Part shown: piece by piece, positions 35,400-47,455 of the stretch
Layout of the letters: every line of letters begins with the position of its first letter
How positions within the stretch are numbered: position 1 is the first letter of the stretch
Assembly: GCA_911728455.2 (NCBI GenBank)
Contig: OU452236.1
Coordinates: 8,550,171-8,614,170 of the forward strand
Direction of reading: 5' to 3'
Source of the DNA: Marthasterias glacialis
Lineage: Eukaryota; Echinodermata; Asteroidea; Forcipulatida; Asteriidae
DNA length: 64,000 nt
The notes under the pieces: model-generated
Seen by the model: the letters and a program-made list of their open reading frames with translations, nothing else
Databases searched by the model: none
Told to the model about the DNA's origin: nothing
Made by a program: the position numbers and the translations under genes

Positions 35400-36600
35400 C
35401 AAACACTTTCTGTCCAATCCCTTCATGGTTTACTACAGGCGATATCTGCTTTTTGAAGAAAATATTACGAAAAAAAAAAAATTTGATCTGAATTGAATAA
35501 CTACTTGAATTAACTAAATAAATATGAATTTTTTGCATAATTGTGTCTCGTCAAAAGTGCTCAGGACAGCCCCTCGGGTTAAGCCGTTTGAGAGCGAGAG
35601 AGACAGAGGGGTAGACAGTGAGGAACATGATTGTGTTTGGTCTGCGACATCCCTGGGAAGGCGCTGATGCGTGATGTAAACCATCGACCAGAAGAAGTGC
35701 TGACATTCTTGAGGGGGAAAAGTGCGAAAAGACTTCACTAAGAAAACAGAGGTTTGGGGGATTTTCATCTGTCTGAAGGATGGAAATCAAGTTTGAACAG
35801 CTTGCGTAGGCTAGCCAACCTGTCCCCAAAAATCAAGATAAATAATGGCACCGGCTGATGTGTATCCATGATTTTTCAAGCCAGCAAACGGGCGACGTTA
35901 AAAACACGCCATTGTGTAAAATCGGAATACCGGAACAAAGGTCGCCCCGGACATTCCACTGCTGAGCGTGAACAGAGCACACACACACGCCGTCTAACGC
36001 TTCGTTTCACCCACAATCTTCATTTCTCACAATGTTTTACACTACCCATTTGCTCCCTACCAAGTATGTTTTTATGGTCGTTTATTTTTTGAGTAATTAC
36101 CAAAAGTATCCCCTGCCTTTTGTTAAAAAGGCAAAATAGTTAGTGCACGCCGCTGTGTGTTCTTTTTGTTCATCAACAGAACTTGACCTTTGACTCAAAG
36201 TAAGACGATATAAAAATAAACCCCCAACATTGTTTGTGTAAAGATAAATTCCAAATATAATTGACCTTACAACTATTTGTATTTTCTAACCTAATATTAT
36301 GCAAACACTGGTTAGGATCAATCCCTCCTACTATACAAACATTACATGTGTAGTAGAGAAGTTTAGTGGGTCGGAAGAAAATGAAATTATTAAAAGCAAA
36401 TGTAAGCCTAACAAAAGTGGAAACTAAACAATACGCAAGTGGTCGAAACATGTCAAGAAAATACTGTAGTTGTTTGTCCCACCATCTTGTTAATGATGGG
36501 CTGTGTCATCTTGTTTATCAAATGAGGTGACTTTGTACAAGGTGCTTCATGAAAACCAGGACGATCTAATGACCATTAACTTAAGTATTTTCATGTGTGT
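35400..36600. other. intron stretch, little recognised
   Basis: Contains a segment at about 35925-36010 (ggacattccactgctgagcg to cttcgtttcaccc) repeated at 37005-37085. Otherwise no gene or element is supported. Confidence 0.4.
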
Positions 36601-36607
36601 GTACTAG

Positions 36608-36965
36608 GACCCAATTTCATAGAGCTGCTTAAGCACAAAAAGTAGCTAAGCACAAATAAAATATGCTTACTAGAATAAGGTTACCAGCCTCACCTTTTTC
36701 CCCTCTGTTTGATTTTGTTTAAAAAAATTTTGGTAATTTTCTTTTTTTATTTTAATGAATGTGTGTAATTCCGGAGCACCTTTAATAAAAAAAACAGTGT
36801 TTTACTGACGGTTTACCCAGGATAAATAAGAAATAAATAAATACCAGAATACATGTAAGGTGTACCAGCCAAAATACCATGTCATTTATGTACCACCTGT
36901 GACTGGTATCCTGCTCATTTTGGCTCAGCAGAAAACTGTTGGGCAATATTTGGTGCTTAACCAGT
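36608..36965. mobile_element. foldback repeat, 'gagctgcttaagcac' family
   Basis: The left end tttcatagagctgcttaagc and the interior aaggttaccagcc and gtgactggtatcctgctcat match 46905-47455 and 63430-63600. The right end has tttggtgcttaa. A run of unrelated sequence interrupts it near 36700-36830. Confidence 0.7.
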
Positions 36966-37144
36966 AGGCGTGTAAAGACGCAATGATGCAATTTTGAACC
37001 ACTGGAACAATGGTCGCCCGAACATTCCACTGCGGAGCATGCACAGACCACACACACGCCGTCTAACGCTTCGTTTCACCCGAAGCGTACAAAGAAAGGT
37101 CTTGAATATTTTGGAGTTAGTATATTTAGTACCACTCCTATGCC

Positions 37145-37345
37145 GTAGGTAACGGCCAATGCTTTGCAATTCACGGTGCGTGAATTTGACATTTTCTCGG
37201 TCAAGAAACAAAACGGACGATCCAATAAAGAGATTCTTTGTTCTCTTGGCATTGTCAAATCAGGATTTCTTTGTGCCAGTGGTACCCTCAAAGAAAAAAA
37301 GATTCCGGTAATTCTGCAAAAAGAATCCCTCCAGGGGACGAGACC
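37145..37345 (+). repeat. dispersed repeat, related to 3405-3610
   Basis: Includes ggtaacggccaatgctttgc, ttctttgttctcttggcatt and tgtgccagtggtaccctcaa. Confidence 0.75.
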
Positions 37346-38287
37346 AAAAAAGAAAAAAAGAATCCCCGGCGGCAGATGGTTAAGAAGCTCTATGAAATCG
37401 GAACATGGTAGCTCCTGCAGGTATCCAAGTTTTTATTCCCAAGTAAGCCTTTCAGCAAAAGCTGCTGGGTAGAAATGCATTCCAGCCAGACCGTGAACCG
37501 CCAGGCAGTTCAGGTCTCACAATTATTTTGGGGAAATATCGTCAGTTTCGCACAGCAAACAGATAATATCTCACAGAAGCCTTGAGGGCGAAGGATGGTA
37601 TTTGGCGCGCATCGATGGATGATAGCGGTAATTTCCGGTAGTTTTTTTTTCCTCTCCCCAGCTCCCCTCGTCTTTGGTTAACTCCCCCCTCATAACGGAC
37701 TGTCTGCCTTTGAGATGGCGGGGCTAATTGAAAGTGGCAGTCATGTGAACGGCGCAGTAATGAAAGAAGCATTATGACGAAGTGCCTTGGAAAATGATAA
37801 TCGTTAGGCATTATTTGCGAGCATTTAATCTTGTCTGTCAATTTTGTACATTCAGGGATCTTACAGCCTCAGCGCACAACATTGATAAGATAGAAAATAT
37901 AAACGACCACAGATTTACACAAACCGCATAAAAAATAAAATGGTCACGGTGGATAACTTCCCTTGAAACATCTTTGCTTGAAAATAATGCTATAGTTTTT
38001 GAGAAATTAGCAAAACAATTTATTTTGAGCTTGCCGGTCCAAAACCCGATGTTTGAAAACGGTGATGGTTTTTTTTTTTTAACTGTTTTCTTGTGACTCC
38101 GATGGCTGATTGAGCTAAAACTATCACAGGCTTGTTATTTTCAAAGTATAAATTTATTTGGGTCACACAAAGTGCGGATACTGGTCTTTGACAATGACCG
38201 AAGTTGCAGAAAGACAACTTTGAAGACATGATAGTATGAAATAATTAAAAAGTGATTAGTTTCACTCTATAAGCTCACAGATTATAA

Positions 38288-38462
38288 AGGGATCAGTCCC
38301 TACCTGATTGCGTGGGTTTTCCCTATTTTGGGGTTTTCCTCCCACATCTAAAACTGACATTTCTTCATCATCTTCTCTACACAGGTATCTTCAGGCCTAC
38401 GGGTTACAGTGCAAGTCACTTTTGAGGGTCCCTTGGTTTCATTACCAGAAAGATTTAAGAAT
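38288..38462 (+). mobile_element. SINE family B, 5'-truncated
   Basis: Starts within the body at gatcagtccctacctgattg and runs to ggtttcattaccagaaagat. The tRNA head is absent. Confidence 0.8.
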
Positions 38463-38544
38463 AATAATGATAATTAAGTTCATACCAGTACCAATCCTCC
38501 AGAGGACTGTTCACAACTCTCTAACCTCATACTAAAACAGTGTC

Positions 38545-39070
38545 AAATACCATTGTTATACCATGGTATTAGATTGTGAATTTTTATTGGTCGAGAACCA
38601 ATCACGTGACATAATACAAACTTTCATGTCTGCTCAAAAAAGTGATGTTGTCGGGGTCCATTACCTAGATCATCCTCAGAAAATTCATTTCATCGTCCCC
38701 ATTGATATGTATATTGAAGGTTAGCAATACACCTGAGAAAGAGATAGGTCATGTCGCCCGCGTCCAATACCTAGATCGTTCTCAGAACATTATTTCATCG
38801 TCCCCATTGATCTGTACATTAGCAGTACTACCTGAGAAAGAGTTTACTATGCAACAACTGGTACTATGCACGCTACTGTACTTTCGATATGATGCTCGCG
38901 ATAAAGGGACCAGTTGATACATTTTGGTTGATAAAAAATTTGTAACCGACGCACTTTTTGTTGAATTGAATATTGTCGTCTGCAAACTATGTCGGTAAGG
39001 GCCTTTTTAACAATCCTGCAATCCAATACCATGGTATAACCATGGTATAACCATGGTATAACAAAACAAT
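38545..39070. repeat. element with ccatggtat motifs and a 105-bp direct repeat
   Basis: The ends share complementary ataccatggtat words, which are tandem at 39027-39062. Inside, a block from cctagatcatcctcag to tgagaaagag is repeated (about 38665-38745 and 38768-38840). Confidence 0.6.
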
Positions 39071-39629
39071 TGTTAACTGCTGGCTTCGCCTTGAGTGCCA
39101 TCAGCCCCCTCGGGTGTCCAAAACAGCATGGACCACATCACAGCAGACAACAATTGTATAATGTATTCAATACCCTTCCAGTTTTGTCCCCATCCTAACA
39201 CACCCAACGACACCACATTTCAAACATAAGGGTCTGTACATTTTTGTACAGGAATTTTTTGGGGTTCAATCCTTAATTTTGATGATATTCAATCAAAAAG
39301 ACGCCGAGTTTGAACTTTTGGCTGACACAAAAATTCCTCTTTGGACTGTACAAACCCACTTTCGTTGTTGATATGATAACGTCATGTTTCAAATTTCGCT
39401 CTGAAAGAACGATCTAATAAAATGACAATTTATAGCATTTTAAGGTGAGACTAGAGGCTTGTAATTTCTTCCCCCCCCTTTCCTAAGGACTCTATCTATA
39501 GAAAAATGAGTACATCACAAAACTGAATTTGATCTTGGAGACCTTCTTTAGCTGAAAACTACTGGATGGGGATGAATTAATTCTTCTTCAAATTAACCCT
39601 AACCCCTAAGCATTTTTACTAGGAGACCT

Positions 39630-40030
39630 CACAAACCCATCGTACTCCAACAGTACACTTGTGGGGCCAGTACACAACCCATCATACTCCCACAGTACAC
39701 ATATGGGGACAGTACACAACCCATCAAACTCCAACAGGTCTTATGCTGTTTGATTTGGGCTGACTGGTATGTTAGGACATGGATATAGCTTGTATTCGAG
39801 AAGTACAGTACCAAGTCCATCAATATCCAACAACATCATAGTACTTTCCACACTCAACCAAAGTCCAAGGGGGTTGCATATCAAAGTAATACTTTCCACA
39901 CTCCGCCAAAGTTCAACACTAGACCCCTGAACCATTGGAACTCAACCAGCCATAGTCCAACAGCAGAGACAAGATTCACAGAACTCAACCATCCAAAGTC
40001 CAACAATACCCCCTGTTGGATTTTGACTAA
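39630..40030 (+). repeat. short tandem repeats (43 bp and 52 bp)
   Basis: aacccatc units are spaced about 43 bp apart at 39634, 39676 and 39719. A tactttccacactc unit is repeated at about 39842 and 39892. The repeated word ccaacag runs on toward the 104-bp array. Confidence 0.65.
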
Positions 40031-40264
40031 CCTGGGGTGGTTAGGGTTTAATGGTGGAATATACCTTTAACCATGCTGGTAAATTGGAATCAATAACTGA
40101 CATTGATTTATGTCAATGTGCTGACGTTTTAACAAGATGGAACTTAGCACATGGTACACACAGGCTACATGAAAGGTGTACAGCGTGTTTATGCACACAT
40201 TCGTACATACGATACAGTTGTATTCCGCCCAGTTTGAATATGAAATAAATTCCTTTCAATTCAA

Positions 40265-40410
40265 TTTTGGGGTGAGCCAAGAAAAATTAACTCAAGCAAG
40301 ATTTGAACCAGTGACCTCCAGGTTTACGTGCCGGTGCTCTACCAACTGAGCTATCTAGCCCTATACCCGGAGGTCACAGGTTCAAATCCCGCTCTGTTCA
40401 ATTTGTCTTT
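40265..40410. mobile_element. tRNA-like SINE head, inverted, with adjoining B box
   Basis: On the minus strand gctagatagctcagttggta forms an A box and the region gaaccagtgacctcc holds the B-box side. A plus-strand B box (ggttcaaatcccgctctg) follows directly, suggesting two heads in opposite orientation. Related to 23523-23600. Confidence 0.6.
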
Positions 40411-40439
40411 GATTTATTAATTATCCAGTCAGTTTCCCA

Positions 40440-40985
40440 CGCTCTAAACAAAATCCAACACCATACGGTAACTCAACACCCAAACTATTGGACTCTGATT
40501 ATGGCGGTATGCCTGATCCCATGAGTGATTTACTAGGATCCTTCTTCACTCTAACAAAATCCAACGCCATGTGGTTACTAAACACCCAAAATGTTGGACT
40601 CTGATTATGGTGGTATGCCTGATCCCATGTAAAGCATGATCAGTTTACTTGTGCAGTCCTCAGTCTAACACCATTCAGTAACTCAGCACCCAAACTGTGG
40701 TACTCTGATTATGGTGGTATGCCTGATCCTATGTAAAGCATGATCAGTTTACTAGTGCAGTAATCAGTCCAACACCATTCAGTAACTAAACACCCAAACT
40801 GTGGTACTCTGATTATGGTGGTATGCCTAATCCTATGTAAAGCATGATCAGTTTACTAGTGCAGTCCTCAGTTCAACACCATTCAGTAACTCAACACCCA
40901 AACTGTGGTACTCTGATTATGGTGGTATGCCTGTTCCCATGATCAGTTTACTAGTGCAGTCCTCAGTCCAACACAATCAAACAAA
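40440..40985 (+). repeat. 104-bp satellite, array 1 (5 units)
   Basis: actctgattatgg recurs about every 104 bp, at roughly 40491, 40598, 40702, 40806 and 40910. Each unit has atggtggtatgcctgatcc, atgatcagtttact and caacaccattcagtaact. The same satellite reappears at 61575-61885. Confidence 0.93.
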
Positions 40986-41204
40986 ACATGCTGCAGGATT
41001 TTGATGGTTTGGTGTGGGGGAGGGGGGGGGCTAGTTAGGGTTTTAATATTGAGAAAATACAATGAAGAACATTGAGGCAGCTTCCGAATGAGGCAGGTTC
41101 CGAAAAAGCAAGGCTTGTCAAGGAACAGCCCCTTTACAAAAATACAAGAACTAATGCAAAACGCAGAACAGCTCAATATGCAGAACAGCGCAACATGCCG
41201 GGTG

Positions 41205-41390
41205 TGATATGGACCGTGCAATATGGTTTAACATCACACTGTTGTTGCCATTGGATCGACCAATCAGAATCGAGGATTAAAGTTTGTTTAAAGATAATAT
41301 TACTTATCACGCAAGTTTGAGTAAAATACGGGAAAATTTAGCCCTTCTGCGTCCCATATCAAACAAGGCCGAATGAACTTTTGAAGAAGA
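41205..41390 (-). repeat. diverged inverse copy of the 112-bp unit and foldback arm
   Basis: The complement contains tcctcgattctgattggtcg and a half-palindrome gcgtcccatatcaaac, matching 25962-26200 in order. Confidence 0.7.
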
Positions 41391-41399
41391 CTGGGTATT

Positions 41400-42680
41400 G
41401 TGACTGTAAACAGAACCATTAAAATAAATAAATGAAGTATTCCAATGTACCAGTACAATAACATGTATATAATTTTAATTACTTCCCCATCATATGCTGG
41501 CATTGTGTAATGGATTTCCACACCACAGGTAAATAAATAAAACAACAGTCTGTTTATGTTCATGTATGTGCGTATATATGAAGCTAGCAGGGGTGATGGC
41601 CTTAGCTTTCGATCCAAGCCGAACCTTCGTCCGAGGCATTTATAAACAAGCACAGACATAAAAACAGATCCATTTATAGAACAAAAAGAGGAGTAGGAAA
41701 TTATGGGAAGGGATCAAAAAATAAGCGAGAAATTGACAGCCAATTAAAGTAAATACATTACAGACAAAGGGATGGCTAATGACCAATCAGAAGTAAACAG
41801 TTTGGACAAAGGGACGGCCAATGTTATGGATATGACATGGTGGCTTTAAAATAACATCCAAGACTTACATAAATGTCGTGTGTACACTGTTTATGTCAAA
41901 TTTCATGCCTTTCCCCCTAGTTGCAAATATTGATGTCAATTTTCCTTCACAACTTTGCCCCGGGTCGCAAATATTGACATAAATTTTCATGAATGATTCC
42001 GTGTTTTGTATTTCATAATGTATATATACAGACTGTGCAAGTTTTGCAGGTTTGGCCTTGTGTAAAGTGTGCGATTTTATAAAGTCATAAAAATGTTTGC
42101 CCAAATAACTTGAGTCGAAGAGCAAGCTTCCATCCATCATTTTGAAGGGAGACGTGACTTAAACATTACGTTCAATATCAATTCAGGGTGACAGTCCGCC
42201 CGTGTGACAAGATACTATTTTTTGTTATCTCCAATCTGTAAGCCTTCTTTGAAGGGCCCATGAAATATGAATAGTGTCTCCCTGAAATGGTGCAAGACGT
42301 TACTTAAATTTACTTAGATTACAGTTATTGAAACCATGCACTCCGATAGAGAGCTTTTTTTAATGTACATAAACGGCGCGACAATTCCACTGATAGAGGG
42401 CATTCGCTGGAAGCCACTAATCCGTGTTCGTGTCGGAACAAGTCAGGTTTTCATAACAGAGTCTGCTATCGTGCACAGAGTGTGTGGCTAGCCGCAGCAT
42501 GCTGTGGATAGAGGGAATCGGGATAGACAAGTGAAAAGCAACAGCAAAGTCTTGCACCAAGACTTATGCCAATACAGTGACATTAAACGTGTGTGGTCTG
42601 ACATGAAGAGTACGCCATCACCTTTTGAATGTTAAACAACTCCAAGATAAGGCTACTGAAAAGTTAGCATATAGGTCAGA
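41400..42680. other. intron stretch, nothing recognised
   Basis: No RNA gene, element or coding exon could be supported. A short direct echo, gacaaagggatggctaatg and gacaaagggacggccaatg, lies at 41763-41830. Confidence 0.4.
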
Positions 42681-43837
42681 TCAAAGATACTAGAAACACA
42701 AGATGGGACACTCTATGTAGAAACATGAAATGCAAAATGGGTGCGCCCTCTGTTGTTTGGTAGGTAAAACCAAAGATCAATTGGGCAATAAGTAGGGCCT
42801 ACTAAATGAAAAAACTTAGGCCAAACGATCCCACCAACTAAAAAAGGTGAAGGCAGATCGAAAATTTGGTGTTCGCCAACAAATTTTGCCAATAATCCTG
42901 GCAAAATTGACACATGGGGAAGGGCGCCATCACGCGGTTGGTATGCAAAAAGGTGTTACATCTGCTACCATGCAAAACAGCACAAGTGTCCTATCTTGTG
43001 TCTCTAGTCTCTTTGGTCAGCCTGGCTAGAGCTATCAGGGGTTACTCAGAGTGTGTCCCACGCACACAGGTAATATTTTCAAAGTATTATTCCACAATAG
43101 TCCTGACAAGAAATCTTCACAGCCAAAAGGTCAACCTGAGATGAGTACCTTGGCAGACCCCCAAAGTTAATGCTGCGAGGCTTTCCTGCGTCGAGGTCCA
43201 CCTTTCCGTGAACATACACATGTGCCGATGAGTCACCGCAATGTTTAAAAGTAACATTCATGTTGTAATTACTGCAGATTTCACGCTAAGCGTTCACACC
43301 TTCAAAGCAGCTGTCGGGATTATTTGTACTATCTACAATCGGGCTAAGCGTGTTATTTTTAGCTACTTGACAGCTGTTATCATTTAGTGGGCGTTCACCG
43401 TGAGACGGATGATATCGGAAAACATTTAGGATGAAAGATTCTTTCTTGTGTCACACTTCTGGCGGGGGCCGTTAATTATTTTATTATTTTTTTTTTTCTG
43501 AATTAGTATCTCTCACATGCAAATGAGTAAGGTTTTTAAAATAATTTATTCTATTTTTGATCTCTCCAAAGAATTGAGTTATGAAGAAGAATTTGTTGCA
43601 GATCTATCAAACCGACGAACAAAGCTAAAGTAGTGTGTGTGCTTATTCGTTGGTTTGTCGGATTTGGGATGAGTTGTTTGTTTTTAGTAATTCCTTGATA
43701 TACAAGTACTAAAAAAGGTATGATCCACTGTGACAAAAAAAAAATAGGAAGGATGTCTGGGAAAGAGTCTTGTGAAGTACTTGTGTGTTCCAGGCCATGC
43801 ATAACCCTTGACCTTTGAACTCTCTCCAAAAGAGGTT

Positions 43838-44016
43838 TTCGACCCTTTTCGAAACACAGCTTTTGGCTTAGGCTCCGGCTTAGGATCTGTACTACTTAAT
43901 GTCAGGTATTTTGAAAATGTGTGCTTTCTGTACAGGGCTTCAAATAGGCGAACGGTGCCTAAGCCAGAGCCTAAGCCAGAACCCAACCCAAAGCCATGGT
44001 TTCGAAAAGGGCCTTA
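43838..44016. mobile_element. foldback element with ggcttaggctc arms
   Basis: The ends cccttttcgaaacacagctt and ccatggtttcgaaaaggg pair, with arms of ggcttaggctccgg and the complement. A related one-arm copy with expanded ctctggcttccg words is at 62836-62956. Confidence 0.78.
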
Positions 44017-44516
44017 ATCACTGGAATTATTTACCGGGGAAAATTCTTCAGTCCGTCAGAAATATGTCAGCCTGACAAAATCAAAAATTGTCTGCCCTGC
44101 CTCATTGCCATTTTGGGATGGATTTGCTGTGACAAATGCAGCTAAAATTCTAAATCTTTGGATTTTGAAACGGCTCCACTGAGTAGGCTCACAGTGCGCG
44201 GGTAAAAACACTTCCAGCAGGTCAGAGCAGAGGAAGACAATCTCCGAGATGGATCTCTCTCCCTCAAGATGGGCATAACCCAATTCAGAAAAAACGGCTG
44301 TTTGCCTTGAACAAACAGCCAACGACCTGACTCCTTATTCCAGGCACAGTTAGTACTCCCACCAGGAGAAAAAAAAAAATCCTGACTGGAATTCGTGAAT
44401 AGTGCCGCGGCCCTGGCATATCCTTTCGGACCTCCAACTCAATTACACTTTAGCTGTCTTTGTCAACGCTCCTAGGTTGAATTAGAAAATATAAAAATAA
44501 AAAAAAAAACTCTTAC

Positions 44517-44588
44517 CCTTATTCTCCGCATGGCGGTAACAATTTCCATTCGACTGCTGGGTCGGGGGACATCAAGCGTGCCGATATA
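44517..44588 (-). CDS. NOS1AP: NOS1AP PTB-domain exon ([10 protein letters not shown])
   Basis: A 72-bp, phase 0-0 exon encodes 24 residues, beginning [13 protein letters not shown] and ending AMRRIR. The acceptor is ctccacag just above 44588 and the donor is GTAAGA at 44511-44516. The vertebrate counterpart reads YVGSLDVPRP and ends AMRRIR, so about 19 of 24 residues agree by my recollection. This is the early strand-and-loop part of the PTB fold plus the start of its first helix. The preceding coding exon is not seen within the 19.4 kb upstream. The exon is followed in the transcript by a 34.9-kb intron. It is too short to appear as a long ORF and was found from the conserved peptide and the splice sites. 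Confidence 0.95.
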
Positions 44589-44934
44589 CTGTGGAGACAA
44601 AAATTAAGAGAGCGTATTAATCAAGTCTGGCTGCAGACTCTGTAATTTGACCTCAATTTTCACCTTGGTTAGGTCCGTGGTTCCAACGAAATTGATGAGA
44701 AGGCTGGCGCTGCAAAAGAAAAACTTCCGAAAAACGTACATACACACAAAGACTGTGAACAACTTTATTTAATTGTCATACCGAGTTAATTTATTGTTTG
44801 TTTCTGCACAAAACTTTATCCAACCACTGTGGGGCAGCGTACAGTGTGCATTATTATGTGAGCAGAAGTGAGGGGCGACACTGTACACTTTAAATAACAA
44901 ATCTTGAGAATGATTAACAGTCTTTTAAGAGTTT

Positions 44935-45190
44935 GCAGGCCTGATTGCTTCGTTCTTAAACGGGCATGGAACCCAAGGCATTTTCTTCTTGATAAAGGGC
45001 ACCTCTATGAGGAAATTGTATATTTCTATTGGAACATTTCAAGGACACCAAGCCAATGGCCAGGGGCAATGGGCACCGAGGCATTTTTTTCTTGATAAAG
45101 GGCACATCTATAAGGAAATTGTATATTTCTATTGAAACTTTTCAAGGGCACCAAGGCCATGACCAGGGACAAGAGAAATATCAGGCCTGG
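44935..45190 (+). repeat. family G repeat, internally duplicated
   Basis: Begins ttgcaggcctgattgc and ends tatcaggcctggg. The core gataaagggcacctctat plus gaggaaattgtatatttcta occurs twice, about 100 bp apart. Confidence 0.8.
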
Positions 45191-45199
45191 GTTTGGGCA

Positions 45200-45680
45200 T
45201 CGTTGTTACTTTCCTGTCTTTCACTTCTGTGGATCATGGTTCGAATCCTGTTTCGGACTGGAGCCATGCGTGTGGATTGGGTTTTCAGTCCCTACCTAAT
45301 TGCGTGGGTTTTCCCTATTTGGGGTTTGACTCCCACATCTTAAACTGACATTCTTCACTATATTCACTACATGAAGGTTTCTTCAGGCCTACGGGTCACA
45401 GCGCTGGGCGCTTCGTGGTTACTTTCCTGTCTTTCACTTCTGTGGATCATGGTTCGAATCCTGTTTCGGACTGGAGCCTTGCATGCGGATTGGGTTTTCA
45501 GTCCCTACCTGATTGCATGGGTTTTCCCTATTTGGGGTTTTACTCCCACATCTTAAACCGACATTCTTCACTATTTTTACTACACGAACGTTTCTTCGGG
45601 CCTACGGGTCACAGCGCTGGGCACTTTTGAGGATCCCTTGGTTTCATTACCAGAAAGACAGAAGAATAAAAATAATAATA
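45200..45680 (+). mobile_element. two SINE family B copies in tandem
   Basis: Copy 1 (45200-45400) and copy 2 (45402-45680) both carry ttactttcctgtctttcact, a variant B box (ggttcgaatcctg) and gggttttcagtccctaccta or similar. Only the second has the full 3' end gatcccttggtttcattacc. A local duplication is likely. Confidence 0.85.
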
Positions 45681-46564
45681 ATGACACCCCCTGAATTTCC
45701 GATGTGTTACATTTTAGATACAGAATCTCTACATCACCACAAAAAAAACCCTACATCACAAATTTCCCCCTTTTAGAGACGCGGTTTTCACCCCCTAATT
45801 ATATTTATTTATTTTTTTTGCGATATAGGCCCTAAACCTCCTATAAATCTTGAAACACACTTGCATTTATAGGCTAATATGGGCATATTTCATGGTTTAA
45901 ACTGGGGAAAAAATGCCAATTCATAAATCTTTCGCTATCATGCAACTCCCTGTTTGTCAAACAGTTAAAATACAATTCCATTCTCGGTGCAGTAGCGTAT
46001 CTTTAAAAAGCCAATAATCTGAATGAGCATTTGCTTTCTGCGAAACGTGTATTGCCTTAACCCCAACTTCATCTCCTTTATGTTTGTTTTTTTTTAGCAC
46101 AAACTTCCACCGAAGCAAATCTTTAAATCTTATCAAAATAAAAACACCCAAGGAGTCGCATAATCTTGAAAGTGGCGCAGAGATTTATTAATTTTTTGTA
46201 ATTTTTTGTATTTAGTGGTCAAGGAAGGCAAGCGGGGGAAAAAAAAAAAAAACTGCTGTATGTTACCCAAATATTGAATTGCTTTCGTAAGGACTGATTG
46301 CCGACGGGGATATTTTCAGCTCGACTCGGTGAACCAATGTGTATGGATCGAGACTTCAAAGCTAATGCAATTAGGAGTCTGGCCAAGAAAAGCTATTTGT
46401 CTTGTAGTCTATCACAATCCAGACGTGATGCCGTAAGAACAATAAGTCGGAACCATGATTGCGATGTCTCAAGTCCTAAGACTTGTTTTCGTCGATGTGT
46501 TGTTGACGAAATTGAATTGAACACATCAATTACAAGACACAAAAAAAACCCCAGAATAACATGA

Positions 46565-46715
46565 GTTCAGGGGACTACTTTGCATCCGTCACCGTTAGCA
46601 GTTTTTCCAATGGTTGTAATTTTGTTGAAGTAACTGAAACCATCCAAAACATGTTTTGACATGTGAAGGGACATGCAGGCTTATAGTCCTACTGAAAATA
46701 ATTTTGGTGGATTCC
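46565..46715 (+). repeat. dispersed repeat, related to 13845-14000
   Basis: Shares ggactactttgcatccgtca, cagtttttccaatgg and gtgaagggacatgcagg in order. Confidence 0.6.
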
Positions 46716-46904
46716 TTTGTTGGTCGTCTTTTTTTATAGTTTTTAAATCACCCTAAAACTGTCATTTAAAATGAATAAAATAGTTACCTAATTTATCTGT
46801 CCATTATTTGACTGAAATTTGAGGTTAATTAAAATTAGAATAATACTAATCCACTAAAATCATTTTCAGTATAAGCCTGCATGTCCATTCACAAGTTTGG
46901 GGTA

Positions 46905-47455
46905 CAATTTCATAGAGCTGCTTACGCCAATAATACTGCTTACCCATTTTCTGCTCAGCAAAAACAAGCAGGAAACCGGTCGCAGATGGTACATGTGACA
47001 TGGTATTCTTTGGCTGGTAACCATATTCTGGTAAGCACAATTTTGTTGTCCTTAGCTACTCTGTGTGCTGAAGCAGCTCTTTGAAAAGAGCTGCTTAAGC
47101 ACAAAAAAGAGGCTTAGAGCAAATCGATAATGCTTACCAGATCAAGGTTACCAGCCAAAATACCGTGTCACATGTACCGTCTGTGACTGGTATCCTGCTA
47201 AGTCCTACTTACCAGAAAATTGTTAAGCAACATTTTCTGCTCCAAGCAGCTCTTTGAAAAAAATAGAGTTGCTTAAGCAGAAAATATTGCTCAACAGATT
47301 TCTGCTGAGAAGAAATGAGCAGGATACCAGTCACAAATGGTACACACGACATGGTGTTTTGGCTGGTAACCTAAATCTGGTAAGCATAATTGATTTTGTG
47401 CTTAGCTACTTTTTGTGCTTCAGCAGCTCTTTGAAATTAGGCCCATATCTCCACT
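46905..47455. mobile_element. three adjacent 'agagctgcttaagcac' foldback units, alternating orientation
   Basis: Units of roughly 180 bp join at gcagctctttgaaaagagct (about 47074) and gcagctctttgaaaaaaata (about 47250). The motifs ccagtcacaaatggtac and ggctggtaacc alternate between strands. Each unit is flanked by paired agctgctt/aagcagct. Confidence 0.82.

Larger units (their letters stand above)
1118..44588 (-). other. NOS1AP: NOS1AP (CAPON) homologue, partial gene body
   Basis: Four minus-strand exons (44517-44588, 9500-9595, 4148-4206, 1118-1226) splice in frame into 112 residues of a PTB domain. The exon phases are 0, 0, 2 and 0, and every junction has a GT donor and an AG acceptor. In vertebrates NOS1AP is a cytoplasmic adaptor. 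Its N-terminal PTB domain binds partners such as Dexras1 and Scribble, and its C-terminal PDZ-binding tail docks on neuronal nitric oxide synthase. Only the middle of the PTB domain is visible here, so the PDZ ligand cannot be checked. The exon order and cut points match the vertebrate gene as I remember it. The usual first coding exon, ending just before the Y-I-G-T-L motif, was not found up to 64000. The following exons lie below position 1. Confidence 0.93.
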
